64,000 bases of DNA, from positions 1 to 64,000 of the forward strand of contig NZ_BMOY01000004.1 in assembly GCF_014647315.1 (NCBI RefSeq). The letters run 5' to 3'. Each line of letters opens with the position of its first letter. The first letter of the stretch is position 1. A program made the translations under genes and the position numbers. The notes under the pieces are model-generated. The model ran no database searches. It worked only from the letters and a program-made list of their open reading frames with translations, and was not told the origin of the DNA. Shown here in pieces: positions 41,784 to 50,505 of the stretch. This DNA is from Paenalicyclobacillus cellulosilyticus. Its GTDB lineage: Bacteria; Bacillota; Bacilli; Alicyclobacillales; Alicyclobacillaceae.

Positions 41784-42809
41784 TCAACCGCGGGGAACGA
41801 CCGGGCGCACGGTCTCCCGGACCACGAGCTCGGTCGCGACCGTGATGACGGACGGCAACGCCGTCGGTTCCTCAATCATCCGCAATAACGCCTGGGCAGC
41901 GCGCCTTCCCAACTCCTCGCTGCGTTGGCGGATGGTTGTCAACCCTGGCGTCACCATGCTGGCCGGCCGGATGTCGTCAAAACCGATGACAGAGATGTCT
42001 TCCCCCACGCGCAGGCCGCGATCGCGAATGGCCCGCATGGCACCGATGGCCATCAGGTCGCTGGCGCAGAAGATGGCGGTGGGAAGTTCGGACATCTCCA
42101 GCAAACGCGATACCGCCTGGTAACCGCCAATTTCGGTGAAATCCCCGTCCAACACCCAATCCGGGCGAAACGGCAACCGAAATTCCTGCACCGCGCGTTG
42201 AAAACCAATGAGACGGTCGTGCCCCGGCTTGGTCGCGAACTTGTCGCCGATGAACGCGATGGCCCTGTGCCCATGCTGCACGAGAAACTCCACCGCTTGG
42301 ATGGCACCGCCGACATTGTCGGAGGTTACATAGCCGGCGCGCGGGCCGATGAGGTCGAGATCGATGGACATACAGGGGATCCCGCACGTCGACAGGGCAA
42401 TCACGCCGGGGTCTGTTCGCGGCATCCCGAGCACCAACAACCCATCCACATTGCGGTAGCGCGCCACGGCCTCGTAACCCTCGCGCTGCAATGCAGGGCC
42501 GTTTTGCGAAAAAAACAGGACATCATACCCTTTTTCGCCGACGACATGTTGAAACGCCGTCAACACTTCCTGAAACACCGGATGGCGAAGCCCGTCATCC
42601 GGCCCCACCTTTACAAACGCCCCGATGGTCATCGACCGCTTTGTCGCCAACCCGCGCGCCATCGCACTCGGCTGATAGCCAAGCTCCTGTGTGATCTTTT
42701 GCACCTTGGCGCGCGTCTTCAGGCTGACGTCGGGATACCCGTTCAAGACGCGCGAGACGGTGGCCGGCGAAACGCCAGCCCGTTTGGCAATATCGTAAAT
42801 GGTGACCAC
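41784..42809 (-). CDS. LacI-family transcription regulator
   Basis: A 341-residue repressor. A GTG at 42809 gives [28 protein letters not shown], the LacI HTH, then hinge helix GYQPSAMARGLATKRS and effector domain with ISVIGFDDIRPASMVTPGLTTI. In the effector domain DLDLIGPRAGYV and TKPGHDRLIGF match its broken paralogue downstream, so the two arose by duplication and may see similar sugars. A near-palindrome TGCAAGCGCTGCA lies 76-88 bp upstream of the start, a likely autoregulatory operator. Confidence 0.92.
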   Translation of the reverse strand: MVTIYDIAKRAGVSPATVSRVLNGYPDVSLKTRAKVQKITQELGYQPSAMARGLATKRSMTIGAFVKVGPDDGLRHPVFQEVLTAFQHVVGEKGYDVLFFSQNGPALQREGYEAVARYRNVDGLLVLGMPRTDPGVIALSTCGIPCMSIDLDLIGPRAGYVTSDNVGGAIQAVEFLVQHGHRAIAFIGDKFATKPGHDRLIGFQRAVQEFRLPFRPDWVLDGDFTEIGGYQAVSRLLEMSELPTAIFCASDLMAIGAMRAIRDRGLRVGEDISVIGFDDIRPASMVTPGLTTIRQRSEELGRRAAQALLRMIEEPTALPSVITVATELVVRETVRPVVPRG

Positions 42810-42884
42810 GTGCGTCCGATTCCTCTCTGGTGATTTCTCCGACGATTTCACCGCGACCATCTCAACCTTGTCTCGTCTCCGGGA

Positions 42885-42897
42885 TGCAAGCGCTGCA
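42885..42897. promoter_or_regulatory. LacI-type operator upstream of the intact LacI gene
   Basis: TGCAAGCGCTGCA, a near-palindrome centred on AGCGCT. It shares the core with the sites at 40182 and 46407. Confidence 0.6.
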
Positions 42898-43101
42898 CCC
42901 ATCCCTGAACACTGCCGGCCGCTGGAACCGCTTTCGGCCCGGGACCTGTACATTCAAAAGCGTCGCATCCGTTGCATCCTATTATCGTTGCGTGGGCGCG
43001 TTCATGCAAGAGGGTTGCATCCTGCGCGGCGGGCCGAAGGGCACGTGTCCCCTTCGGCCCGCCGTTGCATCTGGATCGGATGGGATGAGCAAAAAGCAAG
43101 C

Positions 43102-43854
43102 TTACCTTCCCAGTAACCGGCTCACATAAGCGTAGCTCTGGCGCACGCTGTCGAGCGGGGGTTGCTGGCACACGTCCTGCTCGATGATCAACCACTCCAC
43201 GCCCGTTTCGGCCGCGACCTCGAGGATGCCCGGCACATCCAACGACCCGCTCCCGACCTCCGCGAACGACCGCTGCTCGTCGGCGGCCATGTCTTTCACG
43301 TGCAAAAAGCGGCACCGGCCCGCGTACTTGCGCAAATACGCTTTGGCGCTCTCGCCCGCATACTCGACCCAGTACATATCGAGCTCCGCTCCGACGAAGG
43401 ACGGCTGGGTCCATTGCAAGAGCAGGTCCAAACCGTACTCCCCGTCGAACGTATCGAACTCAAATGCGTGATTGTGGTAGCTGAACAAGATCCCTGCCTC
43501 ATGGCAGGCGGTGCCGATACGATTCAGCGAGTCCGCCAGTGCTTGGTAGGCCGCGCGGCTGTTCCGCCGCTCCGGCGGCGACCACGGGCAGGCGATGTGG
43601 CGCAGACCCAGTTCTTTGGCGTACGCCAATGCCTCATCCAGCTTGGACTCCAGAACATCGAGCGGCACGTGACTGGAGACCGGCTCGAGGCCCAACTCGT
43701 CGCACAACGCCCGCAGCTGAGGCGCGGTATACCCCCCGTATCCTGCGAACTCCACCCCGTCAAAACCCATCTCTGCCACCTTGCGCAAGGTTCCGGCAAA
43801 ATCATCCTGCAAGACGTCCCGCAAGGTGTACAACTGCACCCCGACTTTGGGCAT
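43102..43854 (-). CDS. Sugar phosphate isomerase/epimerase (xylose isomerase-like TIM barrel)
   Basis: A 250-residue AP-endonuclease-2 fold protein. The ATG at 43854 follows GGAGGAAGGAG. Metal ligands expected in this family are visible: GVEFAGYGGY, SHVPL, SYHNHAFEF (HNH), ELDMYWVEYAG, HVKDM and a final IEQD. The N-terminal VGVQLYTLRDVLQDDF is the usual start. It would isomerise or epimerise a keto-sugar or inositol derivative. It pairs with the TIM-barrel gene just upstream on the same strand. Confidence 0.88.
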   Translation of the reverse strand: MPKVGVQLYTLRDVLQDDFAGTLRKVAEMGFDGVEFAGYGGYTAPQLRALCDELGLEPVSSHVPLDVLESKLDEALAYAKELGLRHIACPWSPPERRNSRAAYQALADSLNRIGTACHEAGILFSYHNHAFEFDTFDGEYGLDLLLQWTQPSFVGAELDMYWVEYAGESAKAYLRKYAGRCRFLHVKDMAADEQRSFAEVGSGSLDVPGILEVAAETGVEWLIIEQDVCQQPPLDSVRQSYAYVSRLLGR

Positions 43855-43933
43855 GTTTCTCCTTCCTCCAATCCGCCGTGGCTCAATCCGGCGCGATGTC
43901 CAAGTCCATCCGTCCATCATGATGACGCGGTGT

Positions 43934-44764
43934 TCACACCGCCGCGAGGACCCGCCGCAGTCCGGCCAGCGCCCGCCGGGCGACCTCCAGGTCCGGCTCG
44001 GCGAACGGTTCCTTGCGCAACACCTCAATCGACACAGGCCCCGCATAGCCGATGTCGGCCAAGGCCGTGAAGAACGCGGCCAACGGAATGCGCCCTTCCC
44101 CGGGCAACAACCGTTCGTTGTCGACCGCTTCCGCCGGAGGGCGATCCGTGTCGTTCACGTGCACGTGGGCAATTCTGTGCACCGGTATGCGGCGGATGTC
44201 CTCCGCGGTTGCCTCCGTGGTGTACCAGTGATAGCTGTCGAGCAACAGCCCGATGTTTGGCGCACCGATGCCGTCGATGTACGCCAAAGTATCGGCCATG
44301 GTGTAGACGAACGGATACGCCCGGCCCCGCAGGTGGTGCGGGCCGACAAATTCCAGGCCGAGCCGCAGCCCGCAGGCGGCCAGGACCTCCGCACAACGGC
44401 GAAACCTCACCGCCAAGCGGCTGGCATACGGGACCGGCAACTCATCCACGCTCGGCCACAACCATGTGCACGCGCTGCGGGCACCCAACTCGGCTGCCAC
44501 CGCCGCAGCCTCCGGCAGGCGTTCCAGCCCCGCTCGAAACACCGCTTCCTCCGCGTGCACATCGACCGGCAGGCCGAAGCTGCCCAATTCGATGCCGCGA
44601 TCCCGAAACAGTTTGCGCACAGCCCGCATCCCTTGTGCGCGCACCAACGCGACCACCGCGCCCACGTCGGCCTCGACCGCCGTGTAACCCGCTTGGGCAG
44701 CGATGTCCAGGTACGCTTCCAAATCACGCGTTCTGACCAAGGACGGATTCAGGCATGGTTTCAC
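43934..44764 (-). CDS. Sugar phosphate isomerase/epimerase-like TIM barrel
   Basis: A 276-residue protein. The GTG at 44764 follows GGGGGAAG. The barrel has AAQAGYTAVEADVG, a metal-ligand glutamate in LGLEFVGPHHLRG, LLLDSYHWYTT, HVHVNDTDRPP and SIEVLRKEPF, the same order as in the IolE/hydroxypyruvate-isomerase group. It differs clearly from its neighbour, so the two may act in sequence on one sugar. It follows the arabinofuranosidase-like gene after a 60-bp gap. Confidence 0.85.
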   Translation of the reverse strand: MKPCLNPSLVRTRDLEAYLDIAAQAGYTAVEADVGAVVALVRAQGMRAVRKLFRDRGIELGSFGLPVDVHAEEAVFRAGLERLPEAAAVAAELGARSACTWLWPSVDELPVPYASRLAVRFRRCAEVLAACGLRLGLEFVGPHHLRGRAYPFVYTMADTLAYIDGIGAPNIGLLLDSYHWYTTEATAEDIRRIPVHRIAHVHVNDTDRPPAEAVDNERLLPGEGRIPLAAFFTALADIGYAGPVSIEVLRKEPFAEPDLEVARRALAGLRRVLAAV

Positions 44765-44824
44765 CCAGCTTCCCCCTTTGCCGATGGGCCGTGGCAGTCG
44801 TTCCTGCCGCGGCACACTGCCATC

Positions 44825-46363
44825 CTACGGCTTTGCCCGCTGAAACACAACCGGATGCGCGGCCGGTTGCACCGTGACCGCGGTCAGAGAGTACGGTGGC
44901 AGGCTGAGCATGAGCGCACCCTGTCCAGTCACGCTGCGCGCGGATATGCCGCTGTACGATCCGCTGGCCCATGCGACATCCGCGCGCCACGCACCGGCAA
45001 GCGGCAGGTTGGCTTGCACCGTCACGGATTGCACAGGGTCCTCGTTCAAAAGCAAAAGCCCCCACCCGCCTTGGCGGCGCTTCACCGCGTGCGCGACCAC
45101 CTGCGGCTGGGAAACGGTGGCCGGCACCATCGTATCGCCGGGCTCCGCGAACCGGTGCAACAGGACGAGCGCCCAATAGGTCGGGAACGGCGTGTCCGCC
45201 GGTGGTTCCTGCAGACTGCCGTACTTCGGGTCCCCGCCGCTCGTGGCGTTGGCGAGCACCCCGTAATCCCCGTAGTTCAGCTTGCCGTACAACGCCCGGC
45301 TCGTGTTGTTGCCGGTCGAAATGCCGTTGTGCAAGTCCCACCAATCGACGTTGGCCGCCCCGTTCTCGAGCCAGGTCATGTAGTCGTCCGCCAGGAAGAG
45401 CGCGTTCACCGGGCTCGTCGTCTGTTTGCCCGGGTTGTACGAGACCGAGTTGGTCTCCGTCAGCATGATCTGCACCTGCTTCGCCCGCTCACCGCAATAT
45501 GCTCGGATCTGTGCCCGCAGCTGCGCCACCATGCCCGGGATGCTCGACGTGCTCGCCAACAGGCCGGGATCGGATTCATTGCCAGGGTTCTGCGCGTACC
45601 AGTGCACGTCGACGAAATCGAGATAGCGCCCGAGCGCCTTGAGCACCACGTCGTTCCAACTCGGTTGCAACCCGTCGGGCCAGTTGCCCGGTGCGGTCAG
45701 CACCACCCCGATGCGGATGGTCGGATCCACCGCCTTCATCTTGGTGATGAATTGCAAGGCGTACTTCGCATAGGCCGCAGGCCCTTTTTCCTTATGCAGG
45801 TCGACCTCCCACGCCGGGCCGTACGATCCGTTGCCGTACACCTCATTCCCAATTTCCCAGTACTTCACGCCATACCGCTTCGTGATGTTCGCGTAGCGGA
45901 CCCAAGCGGCCGCTTCGGACGGATCCCCCCCGCCGGTTCCCGCAGCGTTCGATCCGTAGTTCACCGTCACCATCGCCTGCGCGCCGGCCTTCTTCACGAC
46001 GCCCATGAATGCGTCGAACGTGTCGGCAGGGTTGGCATACCCGGTTTGCCCCGGCGTGATGGACTGCGTCTTCCAGTGGTAGACGTCCGACGTCGATCCG
46101 CCCGGAAACCTGAGGATGGTGATGCCCGCCTGCCGGAGCAAGGAAGGCACTTTGTCGTCGAGCAGGTTGGCGTCCCAGACCGCGGTGTTGATCCCAAACG
46201 CGGTTTTGGGGATGACACCGAGCGGTTGCTTGGTCTCAAGCCGCACTTTGGCAACCACCCCGTCCCGTGCCCGCCCGTGTGCGAACCCTGGCGGCGCCAC
46301 GGCCAAAGCGGTGCAAGCGGCCGCACACAACCATCGCATCCCCCACGCGAAAATGTTCTTCAC
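44825..46363 (-). CDS. Secreted alpha-L-arabinofuranosidase-like glycoside hydrolase (clan GH-A)
   Basis: A 512-residue exported enzyme. A GTG at 46363 gives the signal peptide MKNIFAWGMRWLCAAAC followed by TALAVAPPGFAHG. The catalytic barrel carries LRFPGGSTSDVYHW, the acid/base E174 in YWEIGNEVYG and the nucleophile E304 in MLTETNSV, as in GH51 and related families. After about residue 400 a beta-sandwich domain follows. It would release arabinose (or similar) side chains from plant polysaccharides outside the cell. It is upstream of two isomerase-like genes, and a perfect GCAAGCGCTTGC operator lies 42 bp before the start. Confidence 0.82.
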   Translation of the reverse strand: MKNIFAWGMRWLCAAACTALAVAPPGFAHGRARDGVVAKVRLETKQPLGVIPKTAFGINTAVWDANLLDDKVPSLLRQAGITILRFPGGSTSDVYHWKTQSITPGQTGYANPADTFDAFMGVVKKAGAQAMVTVNYGSNAAGTGGGDPSEAAAWVRYANITKRYGVKYWEIGNEVYGNGSYGPAWEVDLHKEKGPAAYAKYALQFITKMKAVDPTIRIGVVLTAPGNWPDGLQPSWNDVVLKALGRYLDFVDVHWYAQNPGNESDPGLLASTSSIPGMVAQLRAQIRAYCGERAKQVQIMLTETNSVSYNPGKQTTSPVNALFLADDYMTWLENGAANVDWWDLHNGISTGNNTSRALYGKLNYGDYGVLANATSGGDPKYGSLQEPPADTPFPTYWALVLLHRFAEPGDTMVPATVSQPQVVAHAVKRRQGGWGLLLLNEDPVQSVTVQANLPLAGAWRADVAWASGSYSGISARSVTGQGALMLSLPPYSLTAVTVQPAAHPVVFQRAKP

Positions 46364-46404
46364 GGTCCCACCGCTCTCTCGCACATGCGCCCGCAAAACG
46401 GTTT

Positions 46405-46416
46405 GCAAGCGCTTGC
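46405..46416. promoter_or_regulatory. LacI-type operator upstream of the arabinofuranosidase gene
   Basis: GCAAGCGCTTGC is a perfect 12-bp palindrome, the best of the three AGCGCT-centred sites. Confidence 0.7.
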
Positions 46417-46437
46417 GACATGTATTCGCCGCCCTGC

Positions 46438-46469
46438 GTCAACTTCCTGCGCCGTCAACTTCCTGCGCC
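46438..46469 (-). repeat. 16-bp tandem duplication across the histidine-kinase stop
   Basis: GTCAACTTCCTGCGCC is present twice in tandem (46438-46453 and 46454-46469). The stop codon of the kinase (46455-46457) lies in the second copy. Confidence 0.8.
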
Positions 46470-47843
46470 CCCCGCAGCAGGAGTATCCATGCGCGGGAGC
46501 ACCACGATGAACGACGTACCTTGTCCCGGCCGCGATACCACTTCAATCCGCCCGCGGTGCGCTTCGACGAATTCTTTCGCAATGGCCAACCCCAGCCCCA
46601 TGCCGCCGCTCTCCCGGCTGCGCGCCTCCTCGACGCGATAGAACCGGTCGAAGATGTGCGGCAGGTGTTCCGCCGCAATCCCCGGACCTGTATCGGAGAC
46701 GGTCACGCGCACGTCCTGCGGCGTCTCCTCGACACGGACCTTCACCTCTCCGCCCGCCGGTGTGTAGCGCAGGGCGTTGCCGACGAGGTTGACGAACACC
46801 TGCGTCATCCGGTGCGCGTCGACCCAGACGTACACCGCGGGCACCGCCGCTTCCATGAACAGGCGGATGGTGCGTTCCTCCGCTTCAATCTGGAAATTCT
46901 CCACCACCCGCCCGACCAAGGCCACGAGCTCGGTCGTCCGTTTCTCCAACGGCAACACACCCGCCTCGGCGAGCGACAGTTGATGTAAATCGTCGACGAG
47001 ACGGGTGAGACGCATCACCTCGTCCTGGATGGGCAACAGTGCGGCCGGTTCCGGTTGGCGCACCCCCTGCTGGATCAACTCGAGCTGGCCCTGGATGATG
47101 GTGAGCGGCGTGCGCAACTCATGAGCCACGTCGGCCACCAGGTGCCGGCGCATCTGTTCCATCTTGGCCAGTTGGGCGGCCATATGATTGAACGCCATCG
47201 TCACCTGGCCGAGCTCATCGCGTGTCTCGGCCGCCAGCTTGATGCCGAGATCGCCTTCGGATATCCGCCGGATGGCGTGGATGAGCTGCTGCAGAGGATG
47301 CGTGATCCGACGCGTCAGCCAAAACGCGACGAGGAGCGCGACGAGCACCGTCGCCACCGCGCCGGCGAGCGTCGCGTCCGCCATCGAGTCGAGAATTCGC
47401 TGTTCAAGGTGGTACAAACGCTGCAGGTCGCGATCCGTCAGCGCGAGGATGCCGACGGTGCGCCCGTTGGCCTGGATGGGGACGACGATACCCTCGGCAA
47501 GAAACGTGCGCCGGTCGAGCTGGGGAGACGGTGTCGCAAAGATGACCTGCTTGCGGTCCGGGCTGAGGATCTCGAGGTGCTCCAGACCCGCCACCGCGCC
47601 GGAGGAGAGGCGCTGGTCCAGCACCTGGGCGACGTACCGATCGACGTTGTGCCATGAGTTGTGATTATTCACATAATAATACGACAGCAAGGTCGCCCAC
47701 TGCTCGGCGTCGCCTTCGCGAGCGGCCAAGGCGTAATTCTTAAACAGGTGCGCCATGTAGCCGTGTGACAGGGCGAAGAACACCACGGTCATAAAGACGA
47801 TCAAGCTGACCATGGCGGAAAACAGCTTGGTCCGCAGGCTCAC
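46455..47843 (-). CDS. Sensor histidine kinase (OmpR-family partner)
   Basis: A 462-residue membrane kinase. Two spans (about residues 8-28 and 158-178) flank a 130-residue extracytoplasmic sensor domain. A HAMP linker follows, then the DHp helix with the phospho-acceptor H241 in DVAHELRTPLT, and the ATPase with N box VGNALRYTP, DTGPGIA and GLGLAIAKEFV. The GTG start follows a GC-rich stretch without a perfect ribosome site. It lies 35 bp after the response regulator gene and should phosphorylate it. The signal is unknown; location between envelope, sulfotransferase and exporter genes suggests cell-surface stress. Confidence 0.93.
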   Translation of the reverse strand: MSLRTKLFSAMVSLIVFMTVVFFALSHGYMAHLFKNYALAAREGDAEQWATLLSYYYVNNHNSWHNVDRYVAQVLDQRLSSGAVAGLEHLEILSPDRKQVIFATPSPQLDRRTFLAEGIVVPIQANGRTVGILALTDRDLQRLYHLEQRILDSMADATLAGAVATVLVALLVAFWLTRRITHPLQQLIHAIRRISEGDLGIKLAAETRDELGQVTMAFNHMAAQLAKMEQMRRHLVADVAHELRTPLTIIQGQLELIQQGVRQPEPAALLPIQDEVMRLTRLVDDLHQLSLAEAGVLPLEKRTTELVALVGRVVENFQIEAEERTIRLFMEAAVPAVYVWVDAHRMTQVFVNLVGNALRYTPAGGEVKVRVEETPQDVRVTVSDTGPGIAAEHLPHIFDRFYRVEEARSRESGGMGLGLAIAKEFVEAHRGRIEVVSRPGQGTSFIVVLPRMDTPAAGGAGS

Positions 47844-47878
47844 GTTCGCGCCCCCACTTTGCGTCCGTCACCCGCCGC

Positions 47879-48568
47879 TCACTGCTCGCCGAAGCGGTAC
47901 CCGATGCCGTACACCGTCTGAATGTACACCGGGTTGGCGGGATCGTCTTCCAGCTTCTTGCGCAGGTGGCTGATGTGGGTGTCGATGGTCCGCTCGTAGT
48001 TCAGATACGCCTCGCCGATGGCCGCTTGCAAGAGCTGCAGCCGGCTGTAGACCACGCCGGGATTGGCCGCCAGGGTGACCAGGATCTTGAACTCGGTCGG
48101 CGTGAGCTGGACCTCCTGGCCGCCTTTCCATACGCGGAACTTTTCCTCGTCGATGGTCAAATCGCCGCGGACCATCACCGACTCGTGCTCGCCTTCCTGC
48201 TGCCCGCCGGCCCGGCGCAGCACGGACCGGATGCGCGCCACCAGCTCGCGCAGGCTGAACGGTTTGGTGATGTAGTCGTCCGCGCCCACCTCGAGGCCGA
48301 GGATCTTGTCCACTTCGTCCGCCCGCGCGGTGAGCATGATGATCCCGATGGACGACTGGGCGCGGATGGCACGGCACACCTCGAGGCCGCTCATCTCCGG
48401 CAGCATCCAGTCGAGCACCACCAGGTCCGGCTTGTGCTGTTCCACCATGCGCAACGCCTGGGTCCCGTTGGCGGCGGTGAGCACGCGAAACCCTTCGCCC
48501 TCCAGGTACGGCTTCATCACGTCGAGCACTTTCGGTTCATCGTCGACCAAAAGGATGGTGGCCGCCAT
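47879..48568 (-). CDS. Response regulator, OmpR/PhoB family
   Basis: A 229-residue regulator. The receiver domain has acidic D9-D10, the phosphorylated D53 in VVLDWMLPEM, T-A-R at LTARAD and K at ITKPFS. The C-terminal winged helix carries VQLTPTEFKILVTLA and THISHLRKKLEDDPANPVYIQTVYGIGYRF. It binds direct repeats as a dimer. Its promoter (TTGACG-17-TACACT) is about 120 bp upstream. It is first in the two-gene operon. Confidence 0.95.
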   Translation of the reverse strand: MAATILLVDDEPKVLDVMKPYLEGEGFRVLTAANGTQALRMVEQHKPDLVVLDWMLPEMSGLEVCRAIRAQSSIGIIMLTARADEVDKILGLEVGADDYITKPFSLRELVARIRSVLRRAGGQQEGEHESVMVRGDLTIDEEKFRVWKGGQEVQLTPTEFKILVTLAANPGVVYSRLQLLQAAIGEAYLNYERTIDTHISHLRKKLEDDPANPVYIQTVYGIGYRFGEQ

Positions 48569-48688
48569 ACGTGGTCCTTCTCCTCACCTTCCCACGCCTC
48601 GTCCCGCTGTCCGTGCGCGGCCGGCCGCATGGATCCCGGCCGCGCCGCGCCGCGGGCGTTTGCGGTGGATTGCGCGCGTCTGGGCGTC

Positions 48689-48717
48689 AGTGTACCGTGA
48701 ACGGCGTGCTCCGTCAA
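48689..48717 (-). promoter_or_regulatory. Sigma-A-type promoter of the two-component operon
   Basis: On the minus strand TTGACG (48712-48717) and TACACT (48689-48694) are separated by 17 bp. The -35 overlaps the stop end of the APS kinase gene. Confidence 0.75.
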
Positions 48718-49376
48718 CGTGCCCGCCCTTGGCCGTCCGCCTGGACCTCCTCCTGCGCCGATTCGCCTGGAGGGGACGCGTCAGCGAGGGCGAGCCGGCG
48801 AACCAGGTCCGCGACCACCACGTCCACGCACTTCCCGATGTCCCATGCCGCCGTGTCCACCACCAGTTCCGGGTGGGCGGGCGGCTCGTACGGCGCGCTG
48901 ATGCCCGTGAAGTTCGGAATGAGGCCGGCGCGCGCCTTTTTGTACAGCCCCTTGGGGTCCCGCTGTTCACACACCGGCAGCGGGCAGCGCACGTAGACCT
49001 CGATGAAACGCCCCGGTGCGAAGAGGGCCCGCGCCGCCTCGCGGTCCGCCCGGTACGGCGAGATGAGCGCCGTCAACACCACGACCCCGGCGTCCACGAA
49101 CAGGCGCGCCACTTCCGCAACCCGGCGCACGTTTTCCGCGCGATCCCGCTCGCTGAACCCAAGGTCCCGGCTCAATCCGTGCCGGATGTTGTCCCCGTCC
49201 AGCAGGTACGTGCGCACCCCCATCTCATACAACCGGTATTCCACCGCGTTGGCCAACGTCGACTTGCCAGCGCCCGACATACCGGTCAGCCAGAGGCAAA
49301 GGCCGCGGTGACCCGCCAACCGTTCCCGCATCTCGCGCGACACCTTGGCCGCGTGCCAGTAGATGTCATCCGGCAA
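48714..49376 (-). CDS. cysC: Adenylylsulfate kinase (APS kinase)
   Basis: A 220-residue kinase. A TTG start at 49376 follows GGGGGGAAGAG. The P-loop is [27 protein letters not shown] and [17 protein letters not shown] are CysC blocks. It phosphorylates APS to PAPS, the sulfate donor. No ATP sulfurylase or PAPS reductase genes are adjacent; instead a sulfotransferase lies 17 bp upstream, so the product is probably used to sulfate a molecule rather than for cysteine synthesis. The C-terminal Glu/Gln/Ala-rich tail is beyond the usual end. Confidence 0.93.
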   Translation of the reverse strand: MPDDIYWHAAKVSREMRERLAGHRGLCLWLTGMSGAGKSTLANAVEYRLYEMGVRTYLLDGDNIRHGLSRDLGFSERDRAENVRRVAEVARLFVDAGVVVLTALISPYRADREAARALFAPGRFIEVYVRCPLPVCEQRDPKGLYKKARAGLIPNFTGISAPYEPPAHPELVVDTAAWDIGKCVDVVVADLVRRLALADASPPGESAQEEVQADGQGRAR

Positions 49377-49393
49377 CGTCTCTTCCCCCCACC

Positions 49394-50326
49394 TCAGGCC
49401 GTCGTCTCGGCTGTGGGCGATGCCTGGTGCAACCAATGCGCCAGCGAACGTCCCCACACCGCTTCGAGCGCCAAGATGTCCGCGCGGAACCGCTCGAGCA
49501 GCTGCGCCCGCACGTCTGCCGACAACGGCTCCTTGCGCAGCGTGAGGTTTTTCACTTGCGTGCGCAGCTTCTCGCGCCACCGCCCGGGCACGAACGGCTT
49601 CAACAACCGGGTGAGGGCGTTCGATTGCGTCGCCATCTGATATAAGCCCGCGACCGGGACGCCCGTCATGTTGTAGCGGATGGATGTGTCGACGCGGACG
49701 CGCTCGTCGACCCCAAGAAAATGAAACACCTGCGCCAGCGTGCGCTCGGGTTGCGCATTGAATTCCTCGTACTCAATCAGCAGGACGTGTTCCCTGCCGA
49801 ACACCCGGAGCAGATGCTCGACCTGCCGTGCGTACAACCCCACGGATGTATAGTGCCACAACGGTTGATAGTTGGCAGCACGCCGTGCCGGCTCCGCCGC
49901 CAAAGCCTCCAAGAAGGGCAGTGTCTCTCGTCCGTCGCGGACCAGGTGCATGTACGCACTGTACGCCCGGTCGACCGGGTTGCGCAACACCGCGATCACC
50001 TTGGGATGGTCGACGGTGCGGGCAATCCGTTCCAACGACTTCGGAAAGTACAGATAATACACCGACGACTCTCCTCGCACGCGCGCACCCTGCGCCGCTG
50101 CGAACATGCTTTGGTATTCGTCCAGCGACCGGATCAGGTTCTCGGTGAACGCCTCATCGCCCGGGCCCTCATACCGTGCCGGCATATCCGGGGAAGCAAA
50201 GAAGTGGGTCTCCTTGCGAGGCGCCATGTAGATGTCCGGGTGCTGGTTCAAGTAGCGGTCGAGCGACGTCGTCCCGCACTTGGCCGCGCCGACGATGAAA
50301 CAGGTGGGCATCGCCGCTTGCCGCAT
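49394..50326 (-). CDS. PAPS-dependent sulfotransferase
   Basis: A 310-residue cytoplasmic sulfotransferase. The 5'-phosphosulfate loop is [19 protein letters not shown] and the 3'-phosphate site is [15 protein letters not shown], both textbook. The rest resembles heparan-sulfate-type sulfotransferases, with ETHFFASP and [11 protein letters not shown]. It would transfer sulfate to a hydroxyl or amino group of a lipid, glycan or small molecule. The paired APS kinase supplies PAPS. No polysaccharide synthesis genes are directly linked; the ABC exporter upstream may carry the product. The ATG at 50326 or 50311 is possible. Confidence 0.9.
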   Translation of the reverse strand: MRQAAMPTCFIVGAAKCGTTSLDRYLNQHPDIYMAPRKETHFFASPDMPARYEGPGDEAFTENLIRSLDEYQSMFAAAQGARVRGESSVYYLYFPKSLERIARTVDHPKVIAVLRNPVDRAYSAYMHLVRDGRETLPFLEALAAEPARRAANYQPLWHYTSVGLYARQVEHLLRVFGREHVLLIEYEEFNAQPERTLAQVFHFLGVDERVRVDTSIRYNMTGVPVAGLYQMATQSNALTRLLKPFVPGRWREKLRTQVKNLTLRKEPLSADVRAQLLERFRADILALEAVWGRSLAHWLHQASPTAETTA

Positions 50327-50345
50327 GGCCCTGCACGCTCCTCTC

Positions 50346-50396
50346 GCACCAAATCAGGCCGCGCCGGCGCGGGCGCCGTGCGGCCTGCCTTGGTGC
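50346..50396 (-). terminator. Long hairpin between exporter and sulfotransferase genes
   Basis: GCACCAA (50346-50352) pairs with TTGGTGC (50390-50396) and CAGGCCGC (50355-50362) with GCGGCCTG (50380-50387), a 15-bp stem with small bulges. It suggests that the exporter genes end here and that the sulfotransferase is read separately. Confidence 0.6.
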
Positions 50397-50505
50397 GGGC
50401 TTGTCTCCATCCATGTTAAATCACCACTATGGAACCTGTATGACGATGGTATGAAGAAGTTATGGGAACGGCGTGCAGGGGGGAAGCAACGGCGCGCACC
50501 CGGTG

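Noticed and set aside
43781-46510. A 909-codon plus-strand frame across the TIM-barrel and arabinofuranosidase genes
   Set aside because: Same reason: antisense shadow of recognised enzymes, rich in Arg/His/Gln without a fold.
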